Source of the DNA: Burkholderia latens
GTDB taxonomy: Bacteria; Pseudomonadota; Gammaproteobacteria; Burkholderiales; Burkholderiaceae
Length of the DNA stretch: 64,000 nucleotides
NCBI RefSeq assembly: GCF_001718795.1
Contig: NZ_CP013435.1
Coordinates: forward strand, 1,674,001 to 1,738,000
Direction of reading: 5' to 3'
Each line of letters starts with the position of its first letter. The stretch's first letter is position 1. The notes beneath the pieces are model-generated. The model was not told the origin of the DNA and ran no database searches. It saw nothing but the letters and a program-made list of their open reading frames with translations. Shown piece by piece: positions 9,865 through 18,204 of the stretch. A program made the translations under genes and the position numbers.

Positions 9865-10226
9865 GCGACCGGCGGAATGTGACAGTCGCGCCGACACAGC
9901 CGCGCGTCGTCACGCGTTCCGTCTGTGCATTCGCGTGCCGCGCCATCGTGGAAGATGCGAAAAAAATTTGTAACGATGCACGGGCGGCGTCATCGCAGAG
10001 GACCGCTCGAACGTATAGGGATGCAGAGGGGGAAGAAGGGAGGGTGGCGACACCGGAGGTGTCCAACGCACGAGACGATTCGATGCTCGACGAGACGCGG
10101 CGGATGCAGTTTCTGCGGCTCGGGGCAACGATTGTAAAGCGTCGAAATGCGTTGTCCAAGCGGGGTTGTCGAGAATGACGAACTTCATACGAAGAGTTCG
10201 TGAAAAAAAATAAGAAAGGGTTTAGG

Positions 10227-10262
10227 ATGAATTCGAACGCGCTTGCTTCTGCGCAGTCATAG
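10227..10262 (+). CDS. Possible 11-codon leader peptide upstream of prkA
   Basis: A short frame encodes MNSNALASAQS and ends at TAG. It is preceded by the purine-rich AAGAAAGGG and AGG, a plausible Shine-Dalgarno, and ends 39 bases before the prkA start. This is consistent with a leader peptide or upstream ORF affecting prkA translation, but a frame this short can easily occur by chance. It has no recognisable regulatory codon run. Confidence 0.25.
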   Translation: MNSNALASAQS

Positions 10263-10301
10263 AAGGCAGGCACGTCTTCAGACTCAGGCGAGGGAGGTAG
10301 C

Positions 10302-12224
10302 ATGGATATTTACAGCAGCTTCGCGAACCGCTTCGAAAAAACGCGAGAGGAAGAGTTCTCGCTGGAGGAGTATCTCGCGCTCTGCAAGAACGATCCGTCA
10401 GCGTACGCCACGGCTGGCGAACGCATGCTGGCTGCAATCGGGGAACCGGAACAAATCGATACCCGCAACGACCCGCGCCTGTCGCGGATCTTCGCGAACA
10501 AGGTCATCAAGGTCTATCCGGCGTTCCGTGAGTTCTACGGAATGGAGGAAGTGATCGAGCAGGTGGTCGCGTATTTCCGCCACGCTGCGCAAGGGCTCGA
10601 AGAGAAGAAGCAGATCCTCTACCTGCTCGGCCCGGTCGGCGGCGGCAAGTCGTCGATCGCCGAGCGTCTGAAGCAGCTGATGGAGCGCGTGCCGTTCTAT
10701 TCGCTGAAGGGTTCGCCCGTCAACGAATCGCCGCTCGGGCTGTTCGACTACGATGAAGACGGCCCGATCCTCGAAGAGCAGTACGGCATTCCGCGCCGTT
10801 ACCTGAAGAGCATCCTGAGTCCGTGGGCGGTCAAGCGCCTGCACGAATACAACGGCGACATCCGCCAGTTCCGCGTGGTGCGCCGCTATCCGTCGATCCT
10901 GCGGCAGATCGGCATCGCCAAGACGGAGCCTGGCGACGAAAACAATCAGGACATCTCGTCGCTCGTCGGCAAGGTCGACATTCGCAAGCTCGAGCAGTAT
11001 GCACAGGACGATGCCGACGCATACAGCTACTCGGGCGGCCTGTGTCTCGCGAACCAGGGCCTGCTCGAATTCGTCGAAATGTTCAAGGCGCCGATCAAGG
11101 TGCTGCACCCGTTGCTCACTGCAACGCAGGAAGGCAACTTCAAGGGCACCGAAGGATTCGGCGCGATTCCGTTCGACGGCGTGATTCTCGCGCACTCGAA
11201 CGAGTCGGAGTGGAAGGCGTTCCGCAACAACCGCAACAACGAAGCACTGCTCGACCGGATCTTCGTCGTGAAGGTGCCGTACTGCCTGCGCGTGTCGGAA
11301 GAGATCAAGATCTACGAGAAGCTGATCCGCAATTCATCGCTCGCGGAAGCCGTGTGCGCGCCGGGCACGCTGAAGATGATGTCGCAGTTCTCGGTGCTGT
11401 CGCGCCTGCACGAGCCGGAGAATTCGAGCCTGTTCTCGAAGATGCAGGTGTATGACGGCGAAAACCTCAAGGACACCGATCCGAAAGCGAAGTCGTACCA
11501 GGAATATCGCGACTACGCAGGCGTTGACGAAGGGATGACCGGTGTGTCGACGCGCTTCGCGTTCAAGATCCTGTCGCGCGTGTTCAACTTCGATACGAGC
11601 GAAGTCGCGGCGAACCCCGTGCATCTGATGTACGTGCTCGAACAGCAGATCGAACGCGAGCAGTTCCCGCCGGAAACGGAGCAGAAATATCTGTCGTTCG
11701 TGAAGGACGTGCTGGCGTCGCGCTACGCGGAGTTCATCGGCAAGGAGATCCAGACCGCGTATCTCGAGTCGTATTCCGAGTACGGGCAGAACATCTTCGA
11801 TCGCTACGTCACGTATGCCGACTTCTGGATCCAGGACCAGGAATTCCGCGATCACGACACGGGCGAGAGCTTCGATCGCGCCGCGCTGAACGCGGAGCTG
11901 GAGAAGATCGAGAAGCCGGCCGGGATCAGCAATCCGAAGGATTTCCGCAACGAGATCGTGAACTTCGTGTTGCGCGCACGGGCGGCGAATGCCGGGAAGA
12001 ATCCCGTATGGACGAGCTACGAGAAGTTGCGGGTCGTGATCGAGAAGAAGATGTTCTCGAATACCGAGGAACTGTTGCCGGTCATTTCGTTCAACGCGAA
12101 GGGCTCGGCCGAGGAGCAGCGCAAGCATGAGGACTTTGTGAACCGAATGGTCGCGAAGGGCTATACGCCAAAGCAGGTGAGGCTGCTTTGCGACTGGTAC
12201 CTGCGCGTGCGCAAGTCGTCATGA
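10302..12224 (+). CDS. prkA: Serine protein kinase PrkA (YeaG family)
   Basis: The 640-residue protein matches the length and layout of E. coli YeaG (about 644). It has an N-terminal AAA-type domain with P-loop GPVGGGKS (about 109-117) and a C-terminal PrkA kinase-like domain (roughly 400-640). Strong family stretches include SLKGSPVNESPLGLFD and YSGGLCLANQGLLEFVEMFKAPIK. A strong Shine-Dalgarno (GGGAGG, near 10291) supports the start. It begins the conserved trio prkA-yeaH-spoVR/ycgB, known in enterics as a nitrogen/stress-response module. The substrate in Burkholderia is unknown. Confidence 0.95.
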   Translation: MDIYSSFANRFEKTREEEFSLEEYLALCKNDPSAYATAGERMLAAIGEPEQIDTRNDPRLSRIFANKVIKVYPAFREFYGMEEVIEQVVAYFRHAAQGLEEKKQILYLLGPVGGGKSSIAERLKQLMERVPFYSLKGSPVNESPLGLFDYDEDGPILEEQYGIPRRYLKSILSPWAVKRLHEYNGDIRQFRVVRRYPSILRQIGIAKTEPGDENNQDISSLVGKVDIRKLEQYAQDDADAYSYSGGLCLANQGLLEFVEMFKAPIKVLHPLLTATQEGNFKGTEGFGAIPFDGVILAHSNESEWKAFRNNRNNEALLDRIFVVKVPYCLRVSEEIKIYEKLIRNSSLAEAVCAPGTLKMMSQFSVLSRLHEPENSSLFSKMQVYDGENLKDTDPKAKSYQEYRDYAGVDEGMTGVSTRFAFKILSRVFNFDTSEVAANPVHLMYVLEQQIEREQFPPETEQKYLSFVKDVLASRYAEFIGKEIQTAYLESYSEYGQNIFDRYVTYADFWIQDQEFRDHDTGESFDRAALNAELEKIEKPAGISNPKDFRNEIVNFVLRARAANAGKNPVWTSYEKLRVVIEKKMFSNTEELLPVISFNAKGSAEEQRKHEDFVNRMVAKGYTPKQVRLLCDWYLRVRKSS

Positions 12225-12238
12225 CGCGCGCGGTACCG

Positions 12239-12265
12239 CGCCCGTGCGGTTCGTCCGCACGGGCG
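12239..12265 (+). other. Perfect 11-bp hairpin between prkA and yeaH
   Basis: CGCCCGTGCGG (12239-12249) pairs perfectly with 12255-12265 around a TTCGT loop, 14 bases after the prkA stop. There is no T-run, so it is more likely an mRNA stabiliser or processing element separating prkA expression from yeaH/spoVR than a full terminator. Confidence 0.6.
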
Positions 12266-12349
12266 ACTTCAGAGACGCCGCCCGCATGACGGCAGACGGC
12301 ATGTGCGGCGAGCGTCCCGGCATATCGACTTTCGAGCGGGAGACCGGGA

Positions 12350-13618
12350 GTGCTTCATCAAATCATCGACCGCAGGCTGGCCGGCAAGAACAAGAGCATC
12401 GCCAACCGCGAACGCTTTCTGCGTCGCGTCAAGAACTACATTCGTCGTGCCGTGTCCGACGCGGTGCGCGACCGTAGCATCAAGGATATCCAGAGCACGC
12501 AAAGCATCACGATCCCGCGCAAGGACATCGCGGAGCCGAATTTCCGGCACGCGCCGGGCGGCCGTCGCGAGTACGTGCACCCCGGCAACGAGGACTACGT
12601 GCGCGGCGACAAGATTCCGCGGCCGCAGGGCGGCTCGGGTGGCGGCGGCAGTCAGGCGAGCAACGAGGGCGAAGGGCAGGACGACTTCGTGTTCGAACTG
12701 TCCCGCGACGAGTTCATGCAGTACTTCTTCGACGACCTCGAACTGCCGCGCCTCGTGAAGACGCACCTGCTGACGGTGCCGAGCTGGAAAAACGTGCGCG
12801 CGGGCTGGTCGGCGGAAGGCACGCCGAACAACATCGACGTCGTGCGTTCGCTCAGAAGCGCGCTCGGCCGGCGCATCGCGCTCGGCTCGCCGCTCGTCAA
12901 TGAACTGCGCGAGCTCGAGGCGCAGCTCGAAGCATTGAAGAGCGACACGGAAGACCGCCGCGCGGAAATCGCGACGCTCGAGGCCGAGATCCATCATCTC
13001 AAGGGGCGCATTTGGCGGATTCCGTTCATCGATCCGTTCGACCTGCGTTACATCAATCGCGTGAAGCAACCGCAGCCGTCGAGCCAGGCCGTGATGTTCT
13101 GCCTGATGGACGTGTCGGGTTCGATGGACGAGCAGCGCAAGGATCTCGCGAAGCGCTTCTTCATCCTGTTGTATCTGTTCCTGAAGCGCAACTACGAGCG
13201 TATCGAGGTCGTGTTCATCCGGCACCACACGCGCGCGGAGGAAGTCGACGAGGATACGTTCTTCCATTCGACCGAAAGCGGCGGCACCGTGGTGTCGAGC
13301 GCACTCGAACTGATGCGCAAGGTGATGAACGAGCGCTATTCGCCGACCGAATGGAACATTTACGGTGCGCAGGCGTCCGACGGCGACAACTGGACTGACG
13401 ATTCGCCGAAGTGTCGCAAAATCCTCGAAGAGGATATCCTCACCAAGACGCGCTACTTCGCGTATATCCAGGTCGCGCCGGAAGAGCAGAATCTGTGGCT
13501 GGAATACGCGCAGCTCGCGCTGTCGCAACCGCATCTGGCGATGAAGAAAGTCGAATCGGCTGCCGATATTTACCCGGTGTTTCGCGAATTGTTCGAAAAG
13601 CAGGTGGAAATGTCATGA
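12350..13618 (+). CDS. yeaH: VWA-domain protein YeaH (UPF0229 family)
   Basis: The 422-residue protein corresponds to E. coli YeaH (427). It starts with GTG, the frame's only well-placed start (MLHQIIDRRLAGKNKSIANRERFLRR). The N-terminal part is basic, a Gly/Ser-rich stretch lies at about 95-105, and the C-terminal half is a von Willebrand A fold with MIDAS motif DVSGS (about 253-257) for metal binding. Its biochemical role is not established. The genes on either side (prkA, spoVR) suggest a partner in the same stress pathway. It overlaps the SpoVR frame's most upstream start by four bases (ATGA at 13615). Confidence 0.93.
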   Translation: MLHQIIDRRLAGKNKSIANRERFLRRVKNYIRRAVSDAVRDRSIKDIQSTQSITIPRKDIAEPNFRHAPGGRREYVHPGNEDYVRGDKIPRPQGGSGGGGSQASNEGEGQDDFVFELSRDEFMQYFFDDLELPRLVKTHLLTVPSWKNVRAGWSAEGTPNNIDVVRSLRSALGRRIALGSPLVNELRELEAQLEALKSDTEDRRAEIATLEAEIHHLKGRIWRIPFIDPFDLRYINRVKQPQPSSQAVMFCLMDVSGSMDEQRKDLAKRFFILLYLFLKRNYERIEVVFIRHHTRAEEVDEDTFFHSTESGGTVVSSALELMRKVMNERYSPTEWNIYGAQASDGDNWTDDSPKCRKILEEDILTKTRYFAYIQVAPEEQNLWLEYAQLALSQPHLAMKKVESAADIYPVFRELFEKQVEMS

Positions 13619-13770
13619 CGAGCCGCCATCTGCACAACGAGTCGCGCGGCTACACGCCGCGCCCTTCCGGCGACGATACGTCCGGCACTGCCGCATCGCA
13701 GCAACGCGGCCCGGCCGAACCGGCGCCGCCGGCCGCCGACTTGCCCGCCGCCGGGCAAAAGGAAGCGCGT

Positions 13771-15294
13771 ATGAACGTTGCCGAACGCAAGCCGTTGCCG
13801 TGTCCGTCCGACTGGACGTTCGAACTGCTCGAGGAATACGACACGCACATCGCGCAGGTCGCCGAGCAATACGAACTCGACATCTATCCGATCCAGCTCG
13901 AACTGATCAGCGCCGAGCAGATGATGGATGCGTATGCGTCGGTCGGGATGCCGGTCAATTATCGCCACTGGTCGTTCGGCAAGCATTTCCTCGCGACCGA
14001 GAAAAGCTATCGCCGCGGCCAGATGGGCCTCGCGTACGAAATCGTCATCAACTCGAATCCGTGCATCGCGTACCTGATGGAAGAGAACACGATGACGATG
14101 CAGGCGCTGGTGATCGCGCATGCGGCGTACGGACACAATTCGTTCTTCAAGGGCAACTACCTGTTCAGGCTGTGGACCGATGCGCACGCGATCATCGATT
14201 ACCTCGTGTACGCGAAGAACTACGTCGCCGAATGCGAGGAGCGTTATGGCCTCGACCGCGTCGAGGAACTGCTCGATTCGTGCCATGCGCTGATGAACTA
14301 CGGCGTCGACCGCTACAAGCGGCCGCAGAAGCCTTCGCTGTCGAAAGAGGCTGCGCTGCGCCGCGAACGCGAGGCGTATCTGCAGTCGCAGGTCAACGAG
14401 CTGTGGCGCACACTGCCGGGCCGCAAGCCTGAGCTCGCGGAAGAGCAGGAGGAACGCTATCCGCCGGAGCCGCAGGAGAACCTGCTGTATTTCGCCGAGA
14501 AGAATGCGCCGCTGCTCGAGCCGTGGGAGCGGGAAGTGATCCGCATCGTGCGCAAGATCGGCCAGTACTTCTATCCGCAGCGGCAGACGCAGGTGATGAA
14601 CGAAGGCTGGGCGACGTTCTGGCACTACACGCTGCTCAATACGCTGTACAACCAGGGCAAGCTGGAAGACGGCTTCATGATGGAGTTCCTGCATTCGCAC
14701 AGCAACGTGGTGTATCAGCCGCCCGTCACGAAGCCGTACTACAGCGGGATCAATCCGTATGCGCTCGGCTTCTCGATGATGAGCGACATCCGGCGGATTT
14801 GCGAAGCGCCGACGGAGGAAGACTACAAGTGGTTTCCGGAGATCGCGGGCACGCCGTGGCTGCCGGCGATGCACTATGCGATGCGCAACTTCAAGGACGA
14901 GAGCTTCATTGCGCAGTACCTGTCGCCGAACCTGATCCGCGAGATGCGACTGTTCTCGGTGCTCGACGACGACATGCGCGATTCGCTGGAGGTGTCGGCG
15001 ATCCACGACGAATCCGGTTACCAGTACGTGCGGCAGGCGTTGTCGCGGCAGTACGACATCCATCATCGCGAGCCGAACATCCAGGTGTGGGCCGTGAACA
15101 CGCGCGGCGACCGCAGCCTCACGCTGCGTCACTTCATGACCGACAACCGCCATCTGTCCAACGACAGCGAGGAAGTGCTCAAGCACATGGCGCGGCTCTG
15201 GCAGTTCGACGTGTTCCTGGAGAGCGTCGACGAGGCGGGCACCGTGCGCAAGCGCTACGAGTGCCGGTACGTGCCCCCGGAGGTGCGCGTGTGA
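13771..15294 (+). CDS. SpoVR-family protein (YcgB-like)
   Basis: From ATG 13771 the product is 507 residues, close to E. coli YcgB (510). It is strikingly similar throughout: DWTFELLEEYDTHI, EQMMDAYASVGMPVNYRHWSFGKHF, IVINSNPCIAYLMEEN, QVMNEGWATFWHYTLLN. I prefer 13771 because AAAGGAAG is ideally placed before it and family similarity starts there. An in-frame ATG at 13615 overlaps the yeaH stop (ATGA) and has its own AGGTGGA, so a 559-residue form with an Ala/Pro-rich tail is possible. The function is unknown; the module is stress- and stationary-phase-linked in other bacteria. Confidence 0.92.
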   Translation: MNVAERKPLPCPSDWTFELLEEYDTHIAQVAEQYELDIYPIQLELISAEQMMDAYASVGMPVNYRHWSFGKHFLATEKSYRRGQMGLAYEIVINSNPCIAYLMEENTMTMQALVIAHAAYGHNSFFKGNYLFRLWTDAHAIIDYLVYAKNYVAECEERYGLDRVEELLDSCHALMNYGVDRYKRPQKPSLSKEAALRREREAYLQSQVNELWRTLPGRKPELAEEQEERYPPEPQENLLYFAEKNAPLLEPWEREVIRIVRKIGQYFYPQRQTQVMNEGWATFWHYTLLNTLYNQGKLEDGFMMEFLHSHSNVVYQPPVTKPYYSGINPYALGFSMMSDIRRICEAPTEEDYKWFPEIAGTPWLPAMHYAMRNFKDESFIAQYLSPNLIREMRLFSVLDDDMRDSLEVSAIHDESGYQYVRQALSRQYDIHHREPNIQVWAVNTRGDRSLTLRHFMTDNRHLSNDSEEVLKHMARLWQFDVFLESVDEAGTVRKRYECRYVPPEVRV

Positions 15295-15318
15295 TCGACG
15301 AAGAATAGCTTGCATGAA

Positions 15319-15343
15319 ACGCCAGCCTCAGCGCTGGCGTTTT
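15319..15343 (+). terminator. Terminator of the prkA-yeaH-spoVR module
   Basis: An 8-bp stem ACGCCAGC/GCTGGCGT (15319-15326 and 15333-15340) with a 6-base loop is followed by TTTT, 25 bases after the SpoVR stop. Confidence 0.75.
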
Positions 15344-15525
15344 CATATGACGAACGCGTTGCCGGAGAAAATTTTTCTACATCGGGACGAACCCGGAGCG
15401 CCCGTTACTTTACATTTCGCTAAAATCCCGTAGCACCGTGCGCCGGAACCGGTGCCACGTGCGACCGCACGCGGCGGCCCTCGAGCCGTCTCGCCCAGAA
15501 AGCACTAAAAGGAACAGACCAACCC

Positions 15526-16830
15526 ATGGACGTCCAGAGCGACCAAGCTGCGCTGTCCGCGCATGACACCCGGCGGCGCGTGTTCGCCATCGTCGGCGCC
15601 TCGTCGGGCAACCTCGTCGAGTGGTTCGACTTCTACATCTACTCGTTTTGCGCGCTGTACTTCGCGCCGGCGTTCTTCCCCAGCGGCAACACGACGACGC
15701 AACTGCTGAACACGGCGGGCGTGTTCGCGGCCGGCTTCCTGATGCGTCCGATCGGCGGCTGGCTGTTCGGCCGCATCGCCGACCGCCACGGCCGGCGCAC
15801 GGCGATGATGATCTCGGTGCTGATGATGTGCGGCGGGTCGCTCGTGATCGCGGTGCTGCCGACCTATGCGCAGATCGGCGCGCTCGCGCCGGCACTGCTG
15901 CTCGTCGCGCGACTGTTCCAGGGGCTGTCCGTCGGCGGCGAATACGGTACCAGCGCGACCTACATGAGTGAAGTCGCGCTGAAGGGGCGCCGCGGCTTCT
16001 TCGCGTCGTTCCAGTACGTGACGCTGATCGGCGGGCAGCTGTGCGCGCTGCTGGTGCTTGTGATCCTGCAGCAGACGCTGTCGGCGGGCGAACTGAAAGC
16101 GTGGGGCTGGCGCATTCCGTTCGTCGTCGGTGCGGCGGCCGCGCTGATCTCGCTGTACCTGCGCAAATCGCTCGACGAAACGTCGACGAGCGCGTCGCGC
16201 GACAAGAAGGATGCGGGCACGATCCGCGGCGTGTGGCAGCACAAGGGCGCGTTCTTCACGGTGGTCGGCTTCACGGCGGGCGGCTCGCTGATCTTCTATA
16301 CGTTCACGACGTACATGCAGAAGTACCTGGTCAACACCGCCGGCATGCATGCGAAGACGGCCAGCAACGTGATGACCGTCGCGCTGCTCGTCTACATGCT
16401 GATGCAACCGGTGTTCGGCGCGCTGTCCGACAAGATCGGCCGCCGCACGTCGATGATCCTGTTCGGCACGTTTGCGGTGATCGGCACGGTGCCGCTGATG
16501 CACGCGCTGAAGACCGTGACGAGCCCGACGGCCGCATTCGTGCTCGTTACCGTCGCGCTGGCGATCGTCAGCTTCTACACGTCGATCAGCGGCCTCATCA
16601 AGGCCGAGATGTTCCCGCCCGAAGTGCGCGCGATGGGCGTCGGCCTGTCGTACGCGGTCGCGAACGCGATCTTCGGCGGTTCGGCAGAATACGTCGCGCT
16701 GTGGTTCAAGTCGATCGGCAGCGAGGAAACGTTCTACTGGTACGTGACCGCGCTGTGCGCGATCTCGCTGATCGTGTCGTGGCGGATGCGCGATCCGAGC
16801 AAGGAAGGGTATCTGCGTCACGAGCCGTGA
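15526..16830 (+). CDS. kgtP: 2-oxoglutarate/H+ symporter KgtP (MFS)
   Basis: The 434-residue, 12-helix major facilitator protein is close to E. coli KgtP (432) along its whole length. Shared stretches include [23 protein letters not shown], the loop 2-3 motif [29 protein letters not shown], and [20 protein letters not shown]. It would import 2-oxoglutarate with protons at the cytoplasmic membrane. AAGGAAC lies upstream of the ATG. It is monocistronic, between the SpoVR terminator and its own strong terminator. Confidence 0.92.
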   Translation: MDVQSDQAALSAHDTRRRVFAIVGASSGNLVEWFDFYIYSFCALYFAPAFFPSGNTTTQLLNTAGVFAAGFLMRPIGGWLFGRIADRHGRRTAMMISVLMMCGGSLVIAVLPTYAQIGALAPALLLVARLFQGLSVGGEYGTSATYMSEVALKGRRGFFASFQYVTLIGGQLCALLVLVILQQTLSAGELKAWGWRIPFVVGAAAALISLYLRKSLDETSTSASRDKKDAGTIRGVWQHKGAFFTVVGFTAGGSLIFYTFTTYMQKYLVNTAGMHAKTASNVMTVALLVYMLMQPVFGALSDKIGRRTSMILFGTFAVIGTVPLMHALKTVTSPTAAFVLVTVALAIVSFYTSISGLIKAEMFPPEVRAMGVGLSYAVANAIFGGSAEYVALWFKSIGSEETFYWYVTALCAISLIVSWRMRDPSKEGYLRHEP

Positions 16831-16873
16831 TCGGCTGGGCGGCCACGCTGCCCGCACCGGTGCGACGCACCGA

Positions 16874-16910
16874 AACGGCGCGCCGCCACGCAGGCGGCGC
16901 GCCGTTTTTT
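16874..16910 (+). terminator. Terminator of kgtP
   Basis: A 14-bp perfect stem (16874-16887 pairing with 16893-16906, loop ACGCA) runs straight into six Ts. A very strong intrinsic terminator 44 bases after the kgtP stop. Confidence 0.9.
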
Positions 16911-17019
16911 CATGTGCGGCGCGTTCGCATCGCCGCGTGCAAGCTCATCGCGCGACCCGCGATATCGATATCGAAATCGCTTCGTTGTTCGCCGCGTACG
17001 ATGCTTTTATTCTGTGCCC

Positions 17020-17082
17020 GTAGTTCGTGTGACACCTCCTTGACTGGGATTCGCGCCCGCTGCGTGCAGCGGGCGTTTTTTT
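17020..17082 (+). ncRNA. Candidate small RNA with anti-Shine-Dalgarno motif
   Basis: A promoter-like pair, TTGTTC (16985-16990), 17-base spacer and TATTCT (17008-17013), predicts a start near 17020. The next intrinsic terminator (stem 17054-17075, seven Ts to 17082) would give a transcript of about 63 bases. Its unpaired 5' part contains CACCTCCTT (17033-17041), identical to the anti-Shine-Dalgarno tail of 16S rRNA, so it could base-pair with ribosome binding sites. No coding frame explains it. The -35/-10 matches are moderate, and transcription is inferred only. An alternative is a leader/attenuator of the downstream transporter. Confidence 0.4.
17054..17082 (+). terminator. Orphan intrinsic terminator
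   Basis: CGCCCGCTGC (17054-17063) pairs perfectly with 17066-17075, followed by seven Ts. It lies 224 bases after kgtP, beyond that gene's own terminator, and 198 bases before the next start, so it ends some other transcript. Confidence 0.85.
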
Positions 17083-17230
17083 GCGTGTGCGCAGAGTGCG
17101 CCGCAGCCGTGCACGCGTCATCACGAAACCCGCAGAGCTAAGCACCATTTGTTGGTTCGAAATTGCCGAACGCGCTGATACGTTAGCGGCTTCGCGGCGA
17201 CACACACTGCGTCGCGATGTTCCTCGAACC

Positions 17231-17255
17231 GGCCGCCGCGCGATCCGCGGCGGCC
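17231..17255 (+). other. Leader hairpin before the amino-acid binding protein gene
   Basis: GGCCGCCGCG pairs perfectly with CGCGGCGGCC around a 5-base loop, ending 24 bases before the ATG at 17280. No T-run follows. It may act on mRNA stability or translation. Confidence 0.5.
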
Positions 17256-17279
17256 TTCATAACAAATCAGGTCGTGCTC

Positions 17280-18095
17280 ATGAAATTCCACACTCTCGCC
17301 ACGTGGCTCGTCGGGGCCGCGCTCGTCACCGCAGGCACGCTCGCGCACGCGGATCGGCTCGACGACATCAAGAAGGCCGGCGTGCTGCGCGTCGCGACGT
17401 TCGACAGCAACCCGCCGTTCGGTTATGTCGACGCGAAAAGCAATCACATCGTCGGCCTCGACGTCGACTATGCGAAGGCGCTCGCCGACAAGCTCGGCGT
17501 GAAGCTGCAGCTGCAGCCGACGAACCCCGCGAACCGCATTCCGTTCCTGACGTCGGGCAAGGTCGACCTCGTGCTCGCGAACTTCACGATCACCGACGAG
17601 CGCGCGAAGCAGGTCGACTTCAGTATTCCGTATTTCTCGTCGGGCCAGCAGTTTCTCGCGAAGAAGGGCGTGCTGAAGTCGGCGGACCAGTTGAACACGC
17701 TGCGCGTGGGTGCGGACAAGGGCACGACGAACGAGATCACGCTGCGCGAGAAATTCCCGAAGGCGACGATCGTCGCGTACGACGACACGCCGTTCGCGTT
17801 CGCCGCGCTGCGCGCCGGCAACGTGCAGGCGATCACGCAGGACGGGCCGAAACTGATCGGCCTGCTCGCGAACGTGCCCGACAAGCAGAACTACGAAATT
17901 CCTCCGTTCACGATCTCGAACGACTACATGGGTGTCGGCGTGCCGAAGGGCGAAACGCGGCTGCTCGGCTTCGTGAACGACACGCTGAAGGGGCTCGAGG
18001 CGAACGGCCGCGCGGCGCGGATCTACGACGCATGGTTCGGGCCGACGACGAAGACGCCGCTCACGCGCATCTTCCGCATCGGCGACAAGACCTGA
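17280..18095 (+). CDS. Polar amino-acid ABC transporter substrate-binding protein
   Basis: The 271-residue product has a Sec signal peptide (cleavage likely after LAHA near residue 23) and a family 3 solute-binding domain. Typical stretches are DDIKKAGVLRVATFDSNPPFGYVD, the GLDVDYAKALADKLGV block, and VDLVLANFTITDERAKQVDFS. It binds a polar amino acid or similar small solute in the periplasm; the specificity is not readable. ATG 17280 fits the signal peptide better than the upstream in-frame start at 17217. Two permease genes follow. The 110-base gap to the first holds a large inverted repeat, which would favour higher binding-protein expression. Confidence 0.88.
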   Translation: MKFHTLATWLVGAALVTAGTLAHADRLDDIKKAGVLRVATFDSNPPFGYVDAKSNHIVGLDVDYAKALADKLGVKLQLQPTNPANRIPFLTSGKVDLVLANFTITDERAKQVDFSIPYFSSGQQFLAKKGVLKSADQLNTLRVGADKGTTNEITLREKFPKATIVAYDDTPFAFAALRAGNVQAITQDGPKLIGLLANVPDKQNYEIPPFTISNDYMGVGVPKGETRLLGFVNDTLKGLEANGRAARIYDAWFGPTTKTPLTRIFRIGDKT

Positions 18096-18109
18096 GCCGC
18101 ATACCGGGC

Positions 18110-18161
18110 GCGCCGCGATCGGACGCCGGCAATGCCGGCGCGCATGGATCGCGGCGCTTTC
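18110..18161 (+). terminator. Nested inverted repeat after the binding-protein gene
   Basis: The outer 11-bp arms GCGCCGCGATC (18110-18120) and GATCGCGGCGC (18147-18157) are perfect. Inside them GCCGGC-AAT-GCCGGC forms a second hairpin. TTTCT follows. The structure probably acts as a partial terminator or stabiliser between the binding-protein gene and its permease genes. Confidence 0.55.
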
Positions 18162-18204
18162 TACATCCTTTTTCGCGGCGTGTACTGCGCGACCACACCA
18201 TCGC

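Larger units (their letters stand above)
9792..10301 (+). other. MCP-prkA intergenic region (510 b)
   Basis: No long coding sequence is convincing here. The region holds the chemoreceptor terminator (9835-9864), a small hairpin GACACC-GGA-GGTGTC (10049-10063), and a bulged stem at 10178-10201 followed by an A-run. Last comes an 11-codon open frame at 10227-10262 with a good ribosome binding site. I could not identify a clear sigma-54 (-24/-12) promoter, although yeaG of enterics has one. Confidence 0.5.
16831..17279 (+). other. kgtP to amino-acid ABC intergenic region (449 b)
   Basis: No credible protein gene. It contains two strong rho-independent terminators (16874-16910 and 17054-17082) with no gene between them, a promoter-like pair at 16985-17013, and a 10-bp leader hairpin (17231-17255) before the binding-protein gene. 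The doubled terminator suggests a small transcript between them (see the separate entry). Confidence 0.6.

Noticed and set aside
10178..10201. Stem-loop before prkA as a terminator
   Set aside because: On the plus strand it is followed by A, not T; on the minus strand the T-run comes before the stem.
12244..12477. A 77-codon frame overlapping the prkA-yeaH gap
   Set aside because: It crosses the perfect hairpin and the yeaH start; no plausible start signal or domain.
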